From NCBI GenBank assembly GCA_902492275.1, contig CABUKW010000028.1:1-25677 (forward strand): a stretch of DNA of 25,677 nucleotides. The letters run 5' to 3'. This document shows positions 7,656-15,744 of this stretch, one piece after another (within the stretch, counting starts at the first letter, position 1; each line of letters opens with the position of its first letter). The DNA comes from an uncultured Peptococcaceae bacterium (GTDB lineage Bacteria; Bacillota; Peptococcia; Peptococcales; Peptococcaceae). The notes beneath the pieces are model-generated. The model was not told the DNA's origin and searched no databases. It saw nothing but the letters and a program-made list of their open reading frames with translations. A program made the position numbers and the translations under genes.

Positions 7656-8654
7656 TTGCGTTTAGAACATTTTCAATACATTGTAGAAATTGCCCGTTGC
7701 AAGTCTATGTCTAAGGCCTCGAAAAAATTGTATGTCACTCAACCATCGCTCAGCACGGCTATTCAAAATCTGGAAGACGAATTGGGCTTTCAAATTTTTA
7801 AACGCTCGGCCTCTGGTGTGGCGCTGACCGATAAAGGCGAATCGTTACTGAAAATTGCTGAGGAAATCGTGCGGCAACTAGAGCAGGTAAAAGAGTTATC
7901 CAATCCAGACAATGACACTGTCACCAATCTCAATCTGGCCGCCGTACCCGTATTTTGCAATGCCTTGATGATTAATTTAATTCAGGCGCTGAAGAAAGAT
8001 TATCCTCATATCAATGCCAATATTATTGAGCTGCGGCCCTGCAAAATCCTGCCTGCCCTTATTTCTGGCACTGCTGATTTGGCCATCGGCACCTATTCGC
8101 CCAGCACCAAAGAGCAGATTTTTCAGGAAGCTGCCAAAAATAATATCATCATTGAGCCAGTTTTTGATGATAAAATGTATTGCTTTTTACATCGCAATCA
8201 TCCACTGGCTCGTAAAAGCAGCGTCTGCATGGAGGATTTGGAAAATGACATTCCGGCCTTTTTCAACGATTATGTGATGATGGAAAGCTATGAATGCTTT
8301 CAGCCTGACAGCCATGAATACGCAAAAAATTATTACAGCTTCACCGACCGGGCCAGCATTAAAAAAGCGGTTTCCAAAGGTTTGGCTTATGCCATGCTGC
8401 CCCGTCTGATGGCCTATGATGATATTTATGTCAATGCAGGCATGATTATCCCGGTTCCCTTGTCCGATGCTGATGTGTCTTTAACTACCTACATCGCTTA
8501 TTCGTCCCGTAATACGTTGCCGAAAGCCTCCACAGTAACCATCGAGTTAATTCGTAAGTTATACCAGGATATTGCCCAGAAAATGAATGAAGACGACCGT
8601 AAATTGGAACAGCAGGAAACGGCAAGCAAACACAATCAGTATTTGTTTTATTAA
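7656..8654 (+). CDS. LysR-type transcriptional regulator
   Basis: The 332-residue protein has the standard LysR winged helix-turn-helix at 1-60 (LEHFQYIVEIARCKSMSKAS, then VTQPSLSTAIQNLEDELG) and a periplasmic-binding-fold effector domain from about 90 to 300 (NLAAVPVFCNALMINL, ADLAIGTY, RASIKKAVSKGLAYAMLP). Start is TTG at 7656-7658, chosen because AGAGGAGGA lies 6 nt upstream and it gives the canonical N-terminus; an ATG at 7617 would add 13 unrelated residues. It is transcribed away from the 638-residue ASST gene, its most likely target. The inducer is unknown; a phenolic or sulfated compound would fit the context, as inference only. Confidence 0.9.
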   Translation: MRLEHFQYIVEIARCKSMSKASKKLYVTQPSLSTAIQNLEDELGFQIFKRSASGVALTDKGESLLKIAEEIVRQLEQVKELSNPDNDTVTNLNLAAVPVFCNALMINLIQALKKDYPHINANIIELRPCKILPALISGTADLAIGTYSPSTKEQIFQEAAKNNIIIEPVFDDKMYCFLHRNHPLARKSSVCMEDLENDIPAFFNDYVMMESYECFQPDSHEYAKNYYSFTDRASIKKAVSKGLAYAMLPRLMAYDDIYVNAGMIIPVPLSDADVSLTTYIAYSSRNTLPKASTVTIELIRKLYQDIAQKMNEDDRKLEQQETASKHNQYLFY

Positions 8655-8685
8655 AACTATTTTAAGAAAACTTGTCATTTACAAC

Positions 8686-8730
8686 AAAAAGCCTCTTTGA
8701 TGTTCTTCCATCAAAAAGGCTTTCTCTTTT
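8686..8730. terminator. Bidirectional terminator between lysR and aroF
   Basis: A 15-bp stem with one mismatch (8688-8702 with 8709-8723, AAAGCC...GGCTTT) has a 6-nt loop, U-rich tracts on the plus strand (CTCTTTTTCC) and on the minus strand (TTTTTGTTG). It serves both converging genes. Confidence 0.85.
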
Positions 8731-8745
8731 TCCTAGCAAATTCTA

Positions 8746-9759
8746 TTACAGCACTTTGCCTTCAAATTCCACACGTTTTTTCAAATCCGCCATCAGATTG
8801 GTGAATTCTTCGCAATTTAACGATTGGGCGCCGTCACATTTGGCTTTACATGGATTGTTGTGTACTTCAATCAGTAAACCGTCGGCTCCGGCCGCAATGG
8901 CCGCTTTAGCCATAGTCGGTACCATCCAGGCGTGACCGGTTGCATGGCTTGGGTCTACCACGACTGGCAGATGGGAATACTTTTTAATCAGCGGAATGGC
9001 TGACAAATCTAAAGTATTTCTGGTATAGGTTTCAAAGGTACGAATTCCCCGTTCACACAGAATAATGTTTTCATTACCGCCGGACATGATATATTCGGCG
9101 CTCATTAACAGTTCTTCAATGGTATTGGCCAAACCCCGTTTTAATAAGATGGTCTTATTGCAGTGGCCCAGTTCCTTCAATAATTCAAAGTTCTGCATGT
9201 TACGGGCGCCGATCTGAATAACGTCCACGTCCTCGAACAGATCAAAATGGGCCAGACTCATCAATTCGGAAACAATCGGCATACCTGTTTCTTTTTTTGC
9301 TTCTAGCAGCAGTTCCAAGCCTTCTGCCCGCATCCCTTGGAAGGAATATGGCGATGTCCTGGGTTTAAAAGCGCCGCCCCGCAGCATTTTAGCCCCAGCG
9401 GCATTTACAGACCGCGCCACTTCTAAAATTTGTTCTTCTGATTCTACCGAGCAAGGGCCGGCAATTACCTGGAAATATCCGCCGCCCAGCTTTTGTTCGC
9501 CGATTTCAATCACGGTGTCATCAGGATGGAATTTACGATTAGCCTTTTTATACGGCTCCGATACACGTTTTACATCCTCAACCAATTCATTAGAACGGAT
9601 TAATCCCATATCAACACTGCTGGTATCGCCAACCAAACCCAAAATGGTAGTCATAGAACCAACAATAGGGTTTACCTGCACATTGGCATTGCTTTCAATC
9701 CAGTGGGAAATCTGCTGCACCTGTTCTGCGTTGGCGCCTTGCTTTAAAATAATAATCAT
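8746..9759 (-). CDS. aroF: 3-deoxy-7-phosphoheptulonate (DAHP) synthase
   Basis: DAHP synthase condenses phosphoenolpyruvate and erythrose 4-phosphate, the first step of the shikimate pathway. The 337-residue protein is the type I-beta form: an N-terminal ferredoxin-like regulatory domain (1-70, starting MIIILKQGA), then the TIM barrel with IAGPCSVES (99-107), KPRTSPYSFQG (132-142), a metal-binding Cys in AGPCS, and VVDPSHATGH near the end. The N-terminal domain is the type that gives feedback inhibition by Tyr/Phe in Thermotoga. ATG start with AAAGGAG about 9 nt upstream. It is a single-gene unit, not in an aro cluster, with its own promoter and a shared terminator. Confidence 0.95.
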   Translation of the reverse strand: MIIILKQGANAEQVQQISHWIESNANVQVNPIVGSMTTILGLVGDTSSVDMGLIRSNELVEDVKRVSEPYKKANRKFHPDDTVIEIGEQKLGGGYFQVIAGPCSVESEEQILEVARSVNAAGAKMLRGGAFKPRTSPYSFQGMRAEGLELLLEAKKETGMPIVSELMSLAHFDLFEDVDVIQIGARNMQNFELLKELGHCNKTILLKRGLANTIEELLMSAEYIMSGGNENIILCERGIRTFETYTRNTLDLSAIPLIKKYSHLPVVVDPSHATGHAWMVPTMAKAAIAAGADGLLIEVHNNPCKAKCDGAQSLNCEEFTNLMADLKKRVEFEGKVL

Positions 9760-9789
9760 TTCTACCGACTCCTTTCGCTATTGATAGTT

Positions 9790-9818
9790 ATTTTAGCTCA
9801 TTTTTCCTAGTGGCGCAA
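9790..9818 (-). promoter_or_regulatory. Promoter of aroF
   Basis: On the minus strand TTGCGC (9818-9813) and TAAAAT (9795-9790) stand 17 bp apart, with the -10 about 30 nt before the start codon. A short leader of this kind would leave no room for a leader riboswitch. Confidence 0.45.
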
Positions 9819-9881
9819 TAGCACTTTGTGTTTTTTACAATACATCATTTTTTTCTGCTCCTGTGATTTCAGGAAAAGAAA

Positions 9882-9910
9882 GTGGTAGCACCCGTTCTCA
9901 GTCCGACCAC
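9882..9910 (-). terminator. Weak terminator-like hairpin upstream of aroF
   Basis: GTGGT/ACCAC arms enclose 19 nt and are followed on the minus strand by TTTCTTTT. The motif GGGTGCTACCAC inside resembles a T-box core but departs from it at the critical UGGN bases, so no T-box is called. Confidence 0.3.
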
Positions 9911-9968
9911 AAATAGCTGCGTATACGGTTAGTCACAGTATCGTTCTGCGCCAGTACCGCCGCATGCC

Positions 9969-10016
9969 AAAGGGCCTGTATTACAAATGCAAAGCATCTT
10001 GCAATGCAGGCCCTTT
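9969..10016. other. Two-tier hairpin in aroF-ABC gap
   Basis: AAAGGGCCTGTATT pairs with AATGCAGGCCCTTT, and inside it GCAA-agcatc-TTGC forms a second stem. A separate 6-bp hairpin (ACCGCC/GGCGGT) follows at about 10037-10060. Neither has a close U-tract, though TTTTTT occurs at 10026-10031 on the plus strand. The 365-bp gap has no gene; these structures may protect the 3' end of the ABC mRNA. Confidence 0.5.
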
Positions 10017-10124
10017 CTAACGCAGTTTTTTATGAGACCGCCATGAAAAAATAGGCGGTAGTCACATTTTATACTTCTTCATTGAAAATCTGATAAACAG
10101 GAGCACCTTACATGATGCCGCTCT

Positions 10125-12788
10125 TTACTCTATCTGCCGTAGCCGTTCTACAATGGAATGTTTTGCTACAGTGTTATAAACGAATAGCGGCAGGCCTGCA
10201 CCTAAGGCTAGAAAGATAGGCGTGATATACAATATCGGTTCCAAGGAAAACTGATAGGTAAAAAACCAGAATATGCTGTTTAAGGCAACGGCACACACCG
10301 GCCCGATGGCAATGCTCAATACAAGGGATACTAGCACAGCGGCTAACGCATAGTAAATGCCTTCCCACACCAGCATGGTTTTGAGTTGCTTGCCTGTCAT
10401 GCCGATGGATTGCAGCACAGCAAATTCCCGCCGCCGCACTAAAATACCGGTTAAAATGGCATTAAGAAAGTTTAACACTCCAACTAAGCCAATGATCAAG
10501 CTCAGCGCACCGCCGAAAATTAAAAACATGGAGCGCAGCGCCTGAAATTCTTCGGTATAAGTAGCCTTACTTTCGTAATCATACTGGGGTTGCTGATTGT
10601 TGGTGAAATCATGCAGGAAGGTTTCCATTGGCCCATTGCCTGCTTGCGTAGTATCAAAGCAATATTGCATGATGCTGCTGGTGCCACTGTCCTGCACAAA
10701 GGTCTGGTCGTTCAACACAAACTGATCGTAGCTGTAGTAACGATAACTCAGAGCAGTGGGAACGCCCACTAAAGCCGCTACCTCGTACTGCACATCCCGA
10801 TATACTTTGGCCCGCTGCTTATAGGCAGCGCCTGCTTCAATTTCCGCTTCACTGAGAACAGCTCCGGTGTCTGGATCATAGTATTCAAATTCCTCTACAT
10901 ACCGCAATGTGATGGTGTCGCCTAATTTGGCCCAATGACTGTCCAGATAGGGCTTGCCGTAATCATCGTACCCATAGACGGCGGCAATGTAGCGGCTGCC
11001 CGGTTCAAACAGCTTGCTGATATCGCCGTCCAGCAACGTCAATTTCTCTAATGCATAGCGCTCCATACCATAAAGCTGCACGCCATCGGCAAGTGAACCG
11101 ATCTCGTTTTTTTCCCGTGAAGCTACATATTGGTCCATATAGGCCTCATTTGTCCAACGGCTATATCGGTTGCGAAAATAGTCTTCGGTTACAAATTCCT
11201 GCACAGTCGAGGTTTGCCCGTAAATCCGTCCGCCAGCTTCTACGCCGCCTTGCTCATTGATCTGGTCAATTACAGTTTCAGGCAAGGCCCGTTCTGCTTC
11301 AAAAAATCCGCCGCCAGTCTGAAAATAGCCGGCATCTGCCACTATAAAATCAGAAACGGTGTGATTAGACAAATATTTCTCTAAATCAAAGCCGTTGGTG
11401 AAGGTAACGGTCAAATTGAGCAGCACCACAGCCAGCGATAAAGAAGCCACCGTTATGACGGTTTTACTGCGGCTGCGCCCCAAATTGGCCCAGGCCATTC
11501 TGGGCAGCGACGCGCCGTGTTGATTTTTGAATTGCTGCTTGCGCCGTTTACGGCTTTTCAATTTACCGCCTTCTGTATAGCGCACTGCTTCCACCGGCGA
11601 CACGCGGGCAGCCATACGACCTGGCTTATGGCAGGAAATCAATACGGTGAACAGCGCGAACAGCGCCGAACCAATAAAGATCATCGGATTGACCGAGCGT
11701 AGGTTAGCGGTTACGCCGTTTAGCTGCTCCATCATCACTGGCGTTAGCACATAGCCTAAACCATAACCCAGCAGCAAGCCTATCGGAATACCCGCTATAG
11801 ATAATAACAACGCCTGTTGCCGCACAATACGTCTAATTTGCCGTCCTGTGGTTCCGATCGTTTTCAATAATCCATAAAAGCGAATATCGTTGGTGACAGA
11901 AATCTGAAACACATTATAGATAATCAGATAACCGGTAAAAATGATAATCAACAGAATTACTGCGATAGCTGCTACCGCCGCAGGGTTCAACTTGCTATCT
12001 AGCTGTGCGCCAGTGTAGCCCCAGTTTACTCCGGTTGCAATATAATTAGTCTGACTGTGATTTTCGCTCTGATACCCGTGATTGGTCAAAATGGTGTCGA
12101 GATCTTCCTCAATATGCAGGGAATTTTCCAGCATTACATCTACATTCCATGTGCCACACGTACCGGAGGGCGTTACCTCCAACTGTTGTAAAATATCTTC
12201 CACTCTGCTTTGTGGAATCAGCACATGGTTTGCTACAATGGCGTCATCATATTCCCACCAACCACATAGCGTAAAGGTTTGTGTAGTAGGCACATCGTTT
12301 ACTACAAAGTGAATCGTAAACTCTGCGCCTAGCTTAGGCTCCACGCCCAACAGCTTCAGCACATAGGTATCGGTGGCCGCTTCATCAGTGCCCTCCTGCG
12401 GCAAGCGGCCCTCTATAGGGTCGCAATACGTCCAGTGAGCACTGTTCGCATCACTGTAACCAATCTCCACATGGGATTTGTTGAAAGGAATCTCCGTTGG
12501 CATACCTACAACGCGACGCAAACCGTATTCCTTAATGAGCGAATCCTCTTTCAGTTCATGGAACTGTTCTTCTGTCAAATATTTAAAACCGCCATGACTC
12601 CAAGTACCCACCTGCCGGAAATTATTATCCTGAATAGAATCGTTAAGCGAAAAAGCGATGGTGAACAATGCCGTGAACAGCATTGCAGTCAGCCCAATGG
12701 CTAAAATAGCGATGATATTGCGGGTGCGGGCGGCGCCCAGCGTTTTCCAACTGAGCCGCCGAATACAACTGCGATTTTTTACCTGCAT
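10125..12788 (-). CDS. ABC transporter permease, FtsX/MacB-like
   Basis: This 887-residue membrane protein carries two FtsX-like permease units. A first TM segment (about 28-50, IIAILAIGLTAMLFTALF) is followed by an extracytoplasmic domain, then three TM segments at about 275-390 with the usual FYGLLKTIGTTGRQIRR motif; the second half repeats this (TM near 440, large outer domain, then three TM at about 765-880 with FAVLQSIGMTGKQLK). Such proteins with a MacB/LolD-type ATPase export peptides, drugs or lipoproteins by a mechanotransmission mechanism rather than classical import. Start is ATG 12786-12788: the AGGAGG that overlaps the ATPase stop (TAGGAGG) is 8 nt upstream, whereas a GTG at 12797 is too close to it. 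Substrate unknown. Confidence 0.88.
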   Translation of the reverse strand: MQVKNRSCIRRLSWKTLGAARTRNIIAILAIGLTAMLFTALFTIAFSLNDSIQDNNFRQVGTWSHGGFKYLTEEQFHELKEDSLIKEYGLRRVVGMPTEIPFNKSHVEIGYSDANSAHWTYCDPIEGRLPQEGTDEAATDTYVLKLLGVEPKLGAEFTIHFVVNDVPTTQTFTLCGWWEYDDAIVANHVLIPQSRVEDILQQLEVTPSGTCGTWNVDVMLENSLHIEEDLDTILTNHGYQSENHSQTNYIATGVNWGYTGAQLDSKLNPAAVAAIAVILLIIIFTGYLIIYNVFQISVTNDIRFYGLLKTIGTTGRQIRRIVRQQALLLSIAGIPIGLLLGYGLGYVLTPVMMEQLNGVTANLRSVNPMIFIGSALFALFTVLISCHKPGRMAARVSPVEAVRYTEGGKLKSRKRRKQQFKNQHGASLPRMAWANLGRSRSKTVITVASLSLAVVLLNLTVTFTNGFDLEKYLSNHTVSDFIVADAGYFQTGGGFFEAERALPETVIDQINEQGGVEAGGRIYGQTSTVQEFVTEDYFRNRYSRWTNEAYMDQYVASREKNEIGSLADGVQLYGMERYALEKLTLLDGDISKLFEPGSRYIAAVYGYDDYGKPYLDSHWAKLGDTITLRYVEEFEYYDPDTGAVLSEAEIEAGAAYKQRAKVYRDVQYEVAALVGVPTALSYRYYSYDQFVLNDQTFVQDSGTSSIMQYCFDTTQAGNGPMETFLHDFTNNQQPQYDYESKATYTEEFQALRSMFLIFGGALSLIIGLVGVLNFLNAILTGILVRRREFAVLQSIGMTGKQLKTMLVWEGIYYALAAVLVSLVLSIAIGPVCAVALNSIFWFFTYQFSLEPILYITPIFLALGAGLPLFVYNTVAKHSIVERLRQIE

Positions 12789-12800
12789 GGCCGCCACCTC

Positions 12801-13469
12801 CTAACGCATCACAATACGGCCGTCTTCGATGTGAATGATATGGTCGGCCAGTTGGGCAATTTCTTCATTGTGGGTAATCATCACAATGGTCTGGCTGAAT
12901 TTCTGGCTGGTCACTTTCAGCAAGCTCAACACATCCTGGCTGGTTTTGCTGTCCAGATTTCCGGTAGGCTCATCGGCCAAGATAATAGCCGGTTTCGTGG
13001 ACAGGGCACGGGCAATAGCTACCCGCTGTTGCTGACCGCCTGATAGTTGATTGGGCAAGCTGCCGAGTTTGCTCTGCAATCCCAATGTTTCTACAATGTT
13101 CTGTACATATTGAACATCAGGTACGTTACCATCCAACTCAATAGGTAATACGATATTTTCATACACGTTAAGCACTGGCACCAGATTATAATTCTGAAAC
13201 ACAAAGCCGATTTTGCGCCGCCGGAAAATGGTTCGTTCTTCATCTTTTAAAGCAAAAATGTCCTTCCCGTCTACCATCACACTGCCAGATGTAGGCCGGT
13301 CCAGTCCGCCCAGCATATGCAGCAGGGTAGACTTACCCGAACCAGACGTGCCTACAATGGCCACAAATTCCCCTGGTTCTACAGCTAAATCCACGCCAGC
13401 CAGCGCATGTACCGCGTTCTCTCCGCTGCCATAAATTTTTTTCAAATCCTTAGTCTGTAAAATAGACAT
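12801..13469 (-). CDS. ABC transporter ATP-binding protein, LolD/MacB type
   Basis: The 222-residue ATPase energises the permease encoded 12 nt downstream. Walker A GTSGSGKST is at 40-48, the Q-loop FQNYNLVP near 91, the signature LSGGQQQ at 142-148, Walker B ILADEPTGNLD around 163-173 and the H-loop His at 200. The ATG at 13467-13469 was chosen because GGAGGG is 7 nt upstream; an earlier ATG at 13484 has none. It forms a two-gene operon with the permease, behind a promoter region with a direct repeat. No two-component regulator, which usually accompanies this class, is found in the window. Confidence 0.93.
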   Translation of the reverse strand: MSILQTKDLKKIYGSGENAVHALAGVDLAVEPGEFVAIVGTSGSGKSTLLHMLGGLDRPTSGSVMVDGKDIFALKDEERTIFRRRKIGFVFQNYNLVPVLNVYENIVLPIELDGNVPDVQYVQNIVETLGLQSKLGSLPNQLSGGQQQRVAIARALSTKPAIILADEPTGNLDSKTSQDVLSLLKVTSQKFSQTIVMITHNEEIAQLADHIIHIEDGRIVMR

Positions 13470-13522
13470 CGTTTCTCCCTCCATACAAATAGCATTTTCA
13501 AAGGTCTGTTTTTGATACCTTC

Positions 13523-13555
13523 ATTTTACAGCATAAATCTTTCCAAAATCTTTCC
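13523..13555 (-). promoter_or_regulatory. Putative activator-type promoter with 11-bp-period direct repeat
   Basis: GGAAAGATTT occurs twice on the minus strand (13555-13546 and 13544-13535), exact over 10 bp and 11 bp apart. A TAAAAT -10 box (13528-13523) lies 6 bp further on, so the repeats cover the -35 position, where no good -35 is seen. This spacing is typical for OmpR/PhoB-family response regulators binding as dimers on one helix face. Confidence 0.45.
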
Positions 13556-13635
13556 GTGAGAAAAACAAATCTAACAGTTTTGTAAGAATTGGTGCAGTTC
13601 GCCTTTTTTGCGGTACCGCTGCTGATTGTTATACA

Positions 13636-13700
13636 CAAAAAACACCTCCTGACATTCGGTGCAGGTCAGCAGCCCTTTGCACACCATCAGGAGGTATTTT
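13636..13700. terminator. Long-stem terminator after TRAP operon
   Basis: ACCTCCTGA (13644-13652) pairs with TCAGGAGGT (13687-13695), with a smaller GGTGCA/TGCAC-type stem inside. The minus strand continues GTTTTTTGTG, so it ends the TRAP transcript; the plus strand continues ATTTTTATA. It also separates the TRAP and ABC operons. Confidence 0.75.
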
Positions 13701-13750
13701 TATATTCGTTATAAATTTTCTGCGCTTTTTACAGTGAGAATCCTTGTATC

Positions 13751-15031
13751 CTATTTCAATAAATTCGGCAAGAACAGTGAAATCTGTGGAATGTAGGTAA
13801 TCAACAGCAACGCAATTAAGTCGACGACGAAGAAGCGAATAATACCCGGCAGCATTTCCACCATATCGGCTTTAGTAATTGAGCTGGTGACAAAAATGTT
13901 CATGCCAAAGGGCGGTGTGAACATGCCGATAGCCAAGTTGGAAATCATAATGGTACCTAAATGAATTGGATCTACACCTAAAGCCACCGCGGCCGGATAA
14001 ATCAGCGGCGCTACGATGATAATAGAGGCCACACCTTCCATAAACATCCCCATTACCAGCAGCACCAAGTTAACCAACAACAGGAACAGAATTTTCGATG
14101 TGATATTATCAGCAATAAAGGTGGTCACCATTTGAGGTACCTGTCCGCGGGTCAGCATCCAGCCTAACGCCTGAGCAGCAGCTACCAGTACCAAAATTTC
14201 CCCACAAGAACGGGCCGTAGCGGCACAGGCATTCATAACACCTTTCCAATTCAACTCTTTATAAACTACCAGACCAACAAAAGCGGCATAGATAGCAGAA
14301 ATACCGGCTGCTTCCGTAGCTGTACAGAAACCGCCGTAAATACCGCCTAAAATGATAACAGGAATCATTAAGGCCCACGCTGCATCAATTAAAGAATGTA
14401 GCAATTCTTGGCCGCTTACCTTCTTATCGCGAGGAATCTGATTCTTACGGGCATAAAAATAAATATAAATAATACTAACCAGACCATATACAATCCCAGC
14501 ACCTAAACCAGCCATAAACAATTTCCCTACAGAAACGTTCGGCACAGCGGCGGCATAAATAATTAATGTGATACTGGGTGGGATAATCAGTGAAACGGAG
14601 CCGGAGGAGGCCAGCAAACCGGAAATAAAAGAGCGGGGATAGCCGGAACGTTCCAGCTCTGGATTCATGATTTTCCCAATAGCCATTACTGTTGCCGGAC
14701 TGGAGCCGGACAACGCGCCAAAGAACATACTGGCCAGTTGGGTCGTCATGGCCATACCGCCAGTGATGTGGCCGACCAGACCGCGCGCCACATTTAAAAT
14801 GCGGCGAGATAAACCGCCGGTGTCCATTAGATTGGCCGCCAAAATAAAGAATGGCAACGCCATCAGGCCAAAGGTATCAATCCCAGCAAAGAAACGCTGA
14901 ATCAGCAACATAGGGTTGCCATCAGAAAAGAACTCCAGCGCTACAAAAGAGCCCAACCCTAAAGAAACATAAATAGGCATACCTAGCAATAGAAACAGCA
15001 GCAAGCCTATAATCAAAACAGGAATCATCAT
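13751..15031 (-). CDS. dctM: TRAP transporter large permease (DctM)
   Basis: DctM is the main membrane channel of tripartite ATP-independent periplasmic transporters, which use a sodium or proton gradient to take up organic acids. The 426-residue protein has about 12 hydrophobic segments and typical motifs: LMALPFFILAANLMDTGGLSRR, GALSGSSPATVMAIG, SLIIPPSITLIIY and MFTPPFGMNIFV. Start ATG 15029-15031 is 3 nt after the DctQ stop and its binding site GGAGGGG lies inside the end of dctQ, so the two are translationally coupled. It is the last gene of the dctPQM operon, followed by a terminator. Closest to the DctM subfamily for C4-dicarboxylates or similar acids, but specificity rests with DctP. 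Confidence 0.95.
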   Translation of the reverse strand: MMIPVLIIGLLLFLLLGMPIYVSLGLGSFVALEFFSDGNPMLLIQRFFAGIDTFGLMALPFFILAANLMDTGGLSRRILNVARGLVGHITGGMAMTTQLASMFFGALSGSSPATVMAIGKIMNPELERSGYPRSFISGLLASSGSVSLIIPPSITLIIYAAAVPNVSVGKLFMAGLGAGIVYGLVSIIYIYFYARKNQIPRDKKVSGQELLHSLIDAAWALMIPVIILGGIYGGFCTATEAAGISAIYAAFVGLVVYKELNWKGVMNACAATARSCGEILVLVAAAQALGWMLTRGQVPQMVTTFIADNITSKILFLLLVNLVLLVMGMFMEGVASIIIVAPLIYPAAVALGVDPIHLGTIMISNLAIGMFTPPFGMNIFVTSSITKADMVEMLPGIIRFFVVDLIALLLITYIPQISLFLPNLLK

Positions 15032-15034
15032 AAC

Positions 15035-15580
15035 TTATTCAGCCCCTCCCTGTGATGTATTATTATACTGATGTAATACTTCCGCCGGCGTTCTCAGTTT
15101 GCGAATAAAGTTACGAGCAATAAATATCATAGATAAACCGCCAGAAAAAGGTATTACACTGTATACTAGCCACAGAGGCAATTTTAACGATGGGGAAATC
15201 TGTCCGCCTCCCATGTTAAAGGACACCATCTGAATACCGTAATATAATACAAAACCGCAAAAAATAAAGCAGCCTGCATCATCTAAAAGCCGTATAAATT
15301 TTACAAACGGCGCAGACTTCACCCGAAAAATAACATCTACCCCAAAATGACTTTCCCGCCGGAAAGCATTGGCTGCCGCTAAAAAGGTAGTCCAGATGAT
15401 TCCATAACGGATAGCTTCCTCTGCCCAGGAAATCGTGGGAAGAACAGCATAGCGACTGGCATACCGCAAAATAACATTCACAAACAGCAAAATTGTAATG
15501 GCAAGCACAATCAATGCCAATATGTTATCTTCCAGCCAGATTAATTTATCTGTCAGAGTTTTGTTCTTTTTTTCTTCCAT
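15035..15580 (-). CDS. dctQ: TRAP transporter small permease (DctQ)
   Basis: The 181-residue membrane protein has four hydrophobic segments at about 15-40, 50-70, 90-115 and 130-150 and the family motif ISWAEEAIRYGIIWTTFLAA with the following RRESHFGVDV. It is the essential partner of DctM. ATG start with AGGAGGAG upstream. It lies between dctP (164-bp gap with a hairpin) and dctM (3-nt gap). Confidence 0.93.
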   Translation of the reverse strand: MEEKKNKTLTDKLIWLEDNILALIVLAITILLFVNVILRYASRYAVLPTISWAEEAIRYGIIWTTFLAAANAFRRESHFGVDVIFRVKSAPFVKFIRLLDDAGCFIFCGFVLYYGIQMVSFNMGGGQISPSLKLPLWLVYSVIPFSGGLSMIFIARNFIRKLRTPAEVLHQYNNTSQGGAE

Positions 15581-15673
15581 TCTTGTTTACTCCTCCTCTT
15601 AGTTATAAAAGGAACCTATTTTATGTAACTGCAGATGGCACCACTTCTCCGTCATGCAGCAAAACATGAAAGA

Positions 15674-15712
15674 AGCAGAGAGAACCGCTGCACCTGCGAA
15701 ACACTCTCTGCT
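15674..15712 (-). other. Intercistronic hairpin dctP-dctQ
   Basis: AGCAGAGAG pairs perfectly with CTCTCTGCT around a 21-nt loop; the minus strand then reads TCTTTCATGTTTTG. Such structures after a binding-protein gene usually allow more binding protein than membrane subunits, by partial termination or mRNA protection. No separate promoter is evident in this 164-bp gap. Confidence 0.6.
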
Positions 15713-15744
15713 CAACAATAAAAACTTAACAGTCCTTGTACTAA

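Noticed and set aside
9880..9910. T-box riboswitch for aroF
   Set aside because: The core GGGTGCTACCAC lacks the UGGN tRNA-pairing bases, no stem I or specifier loop is recognisable, and a good promoter lies between it and aroF.
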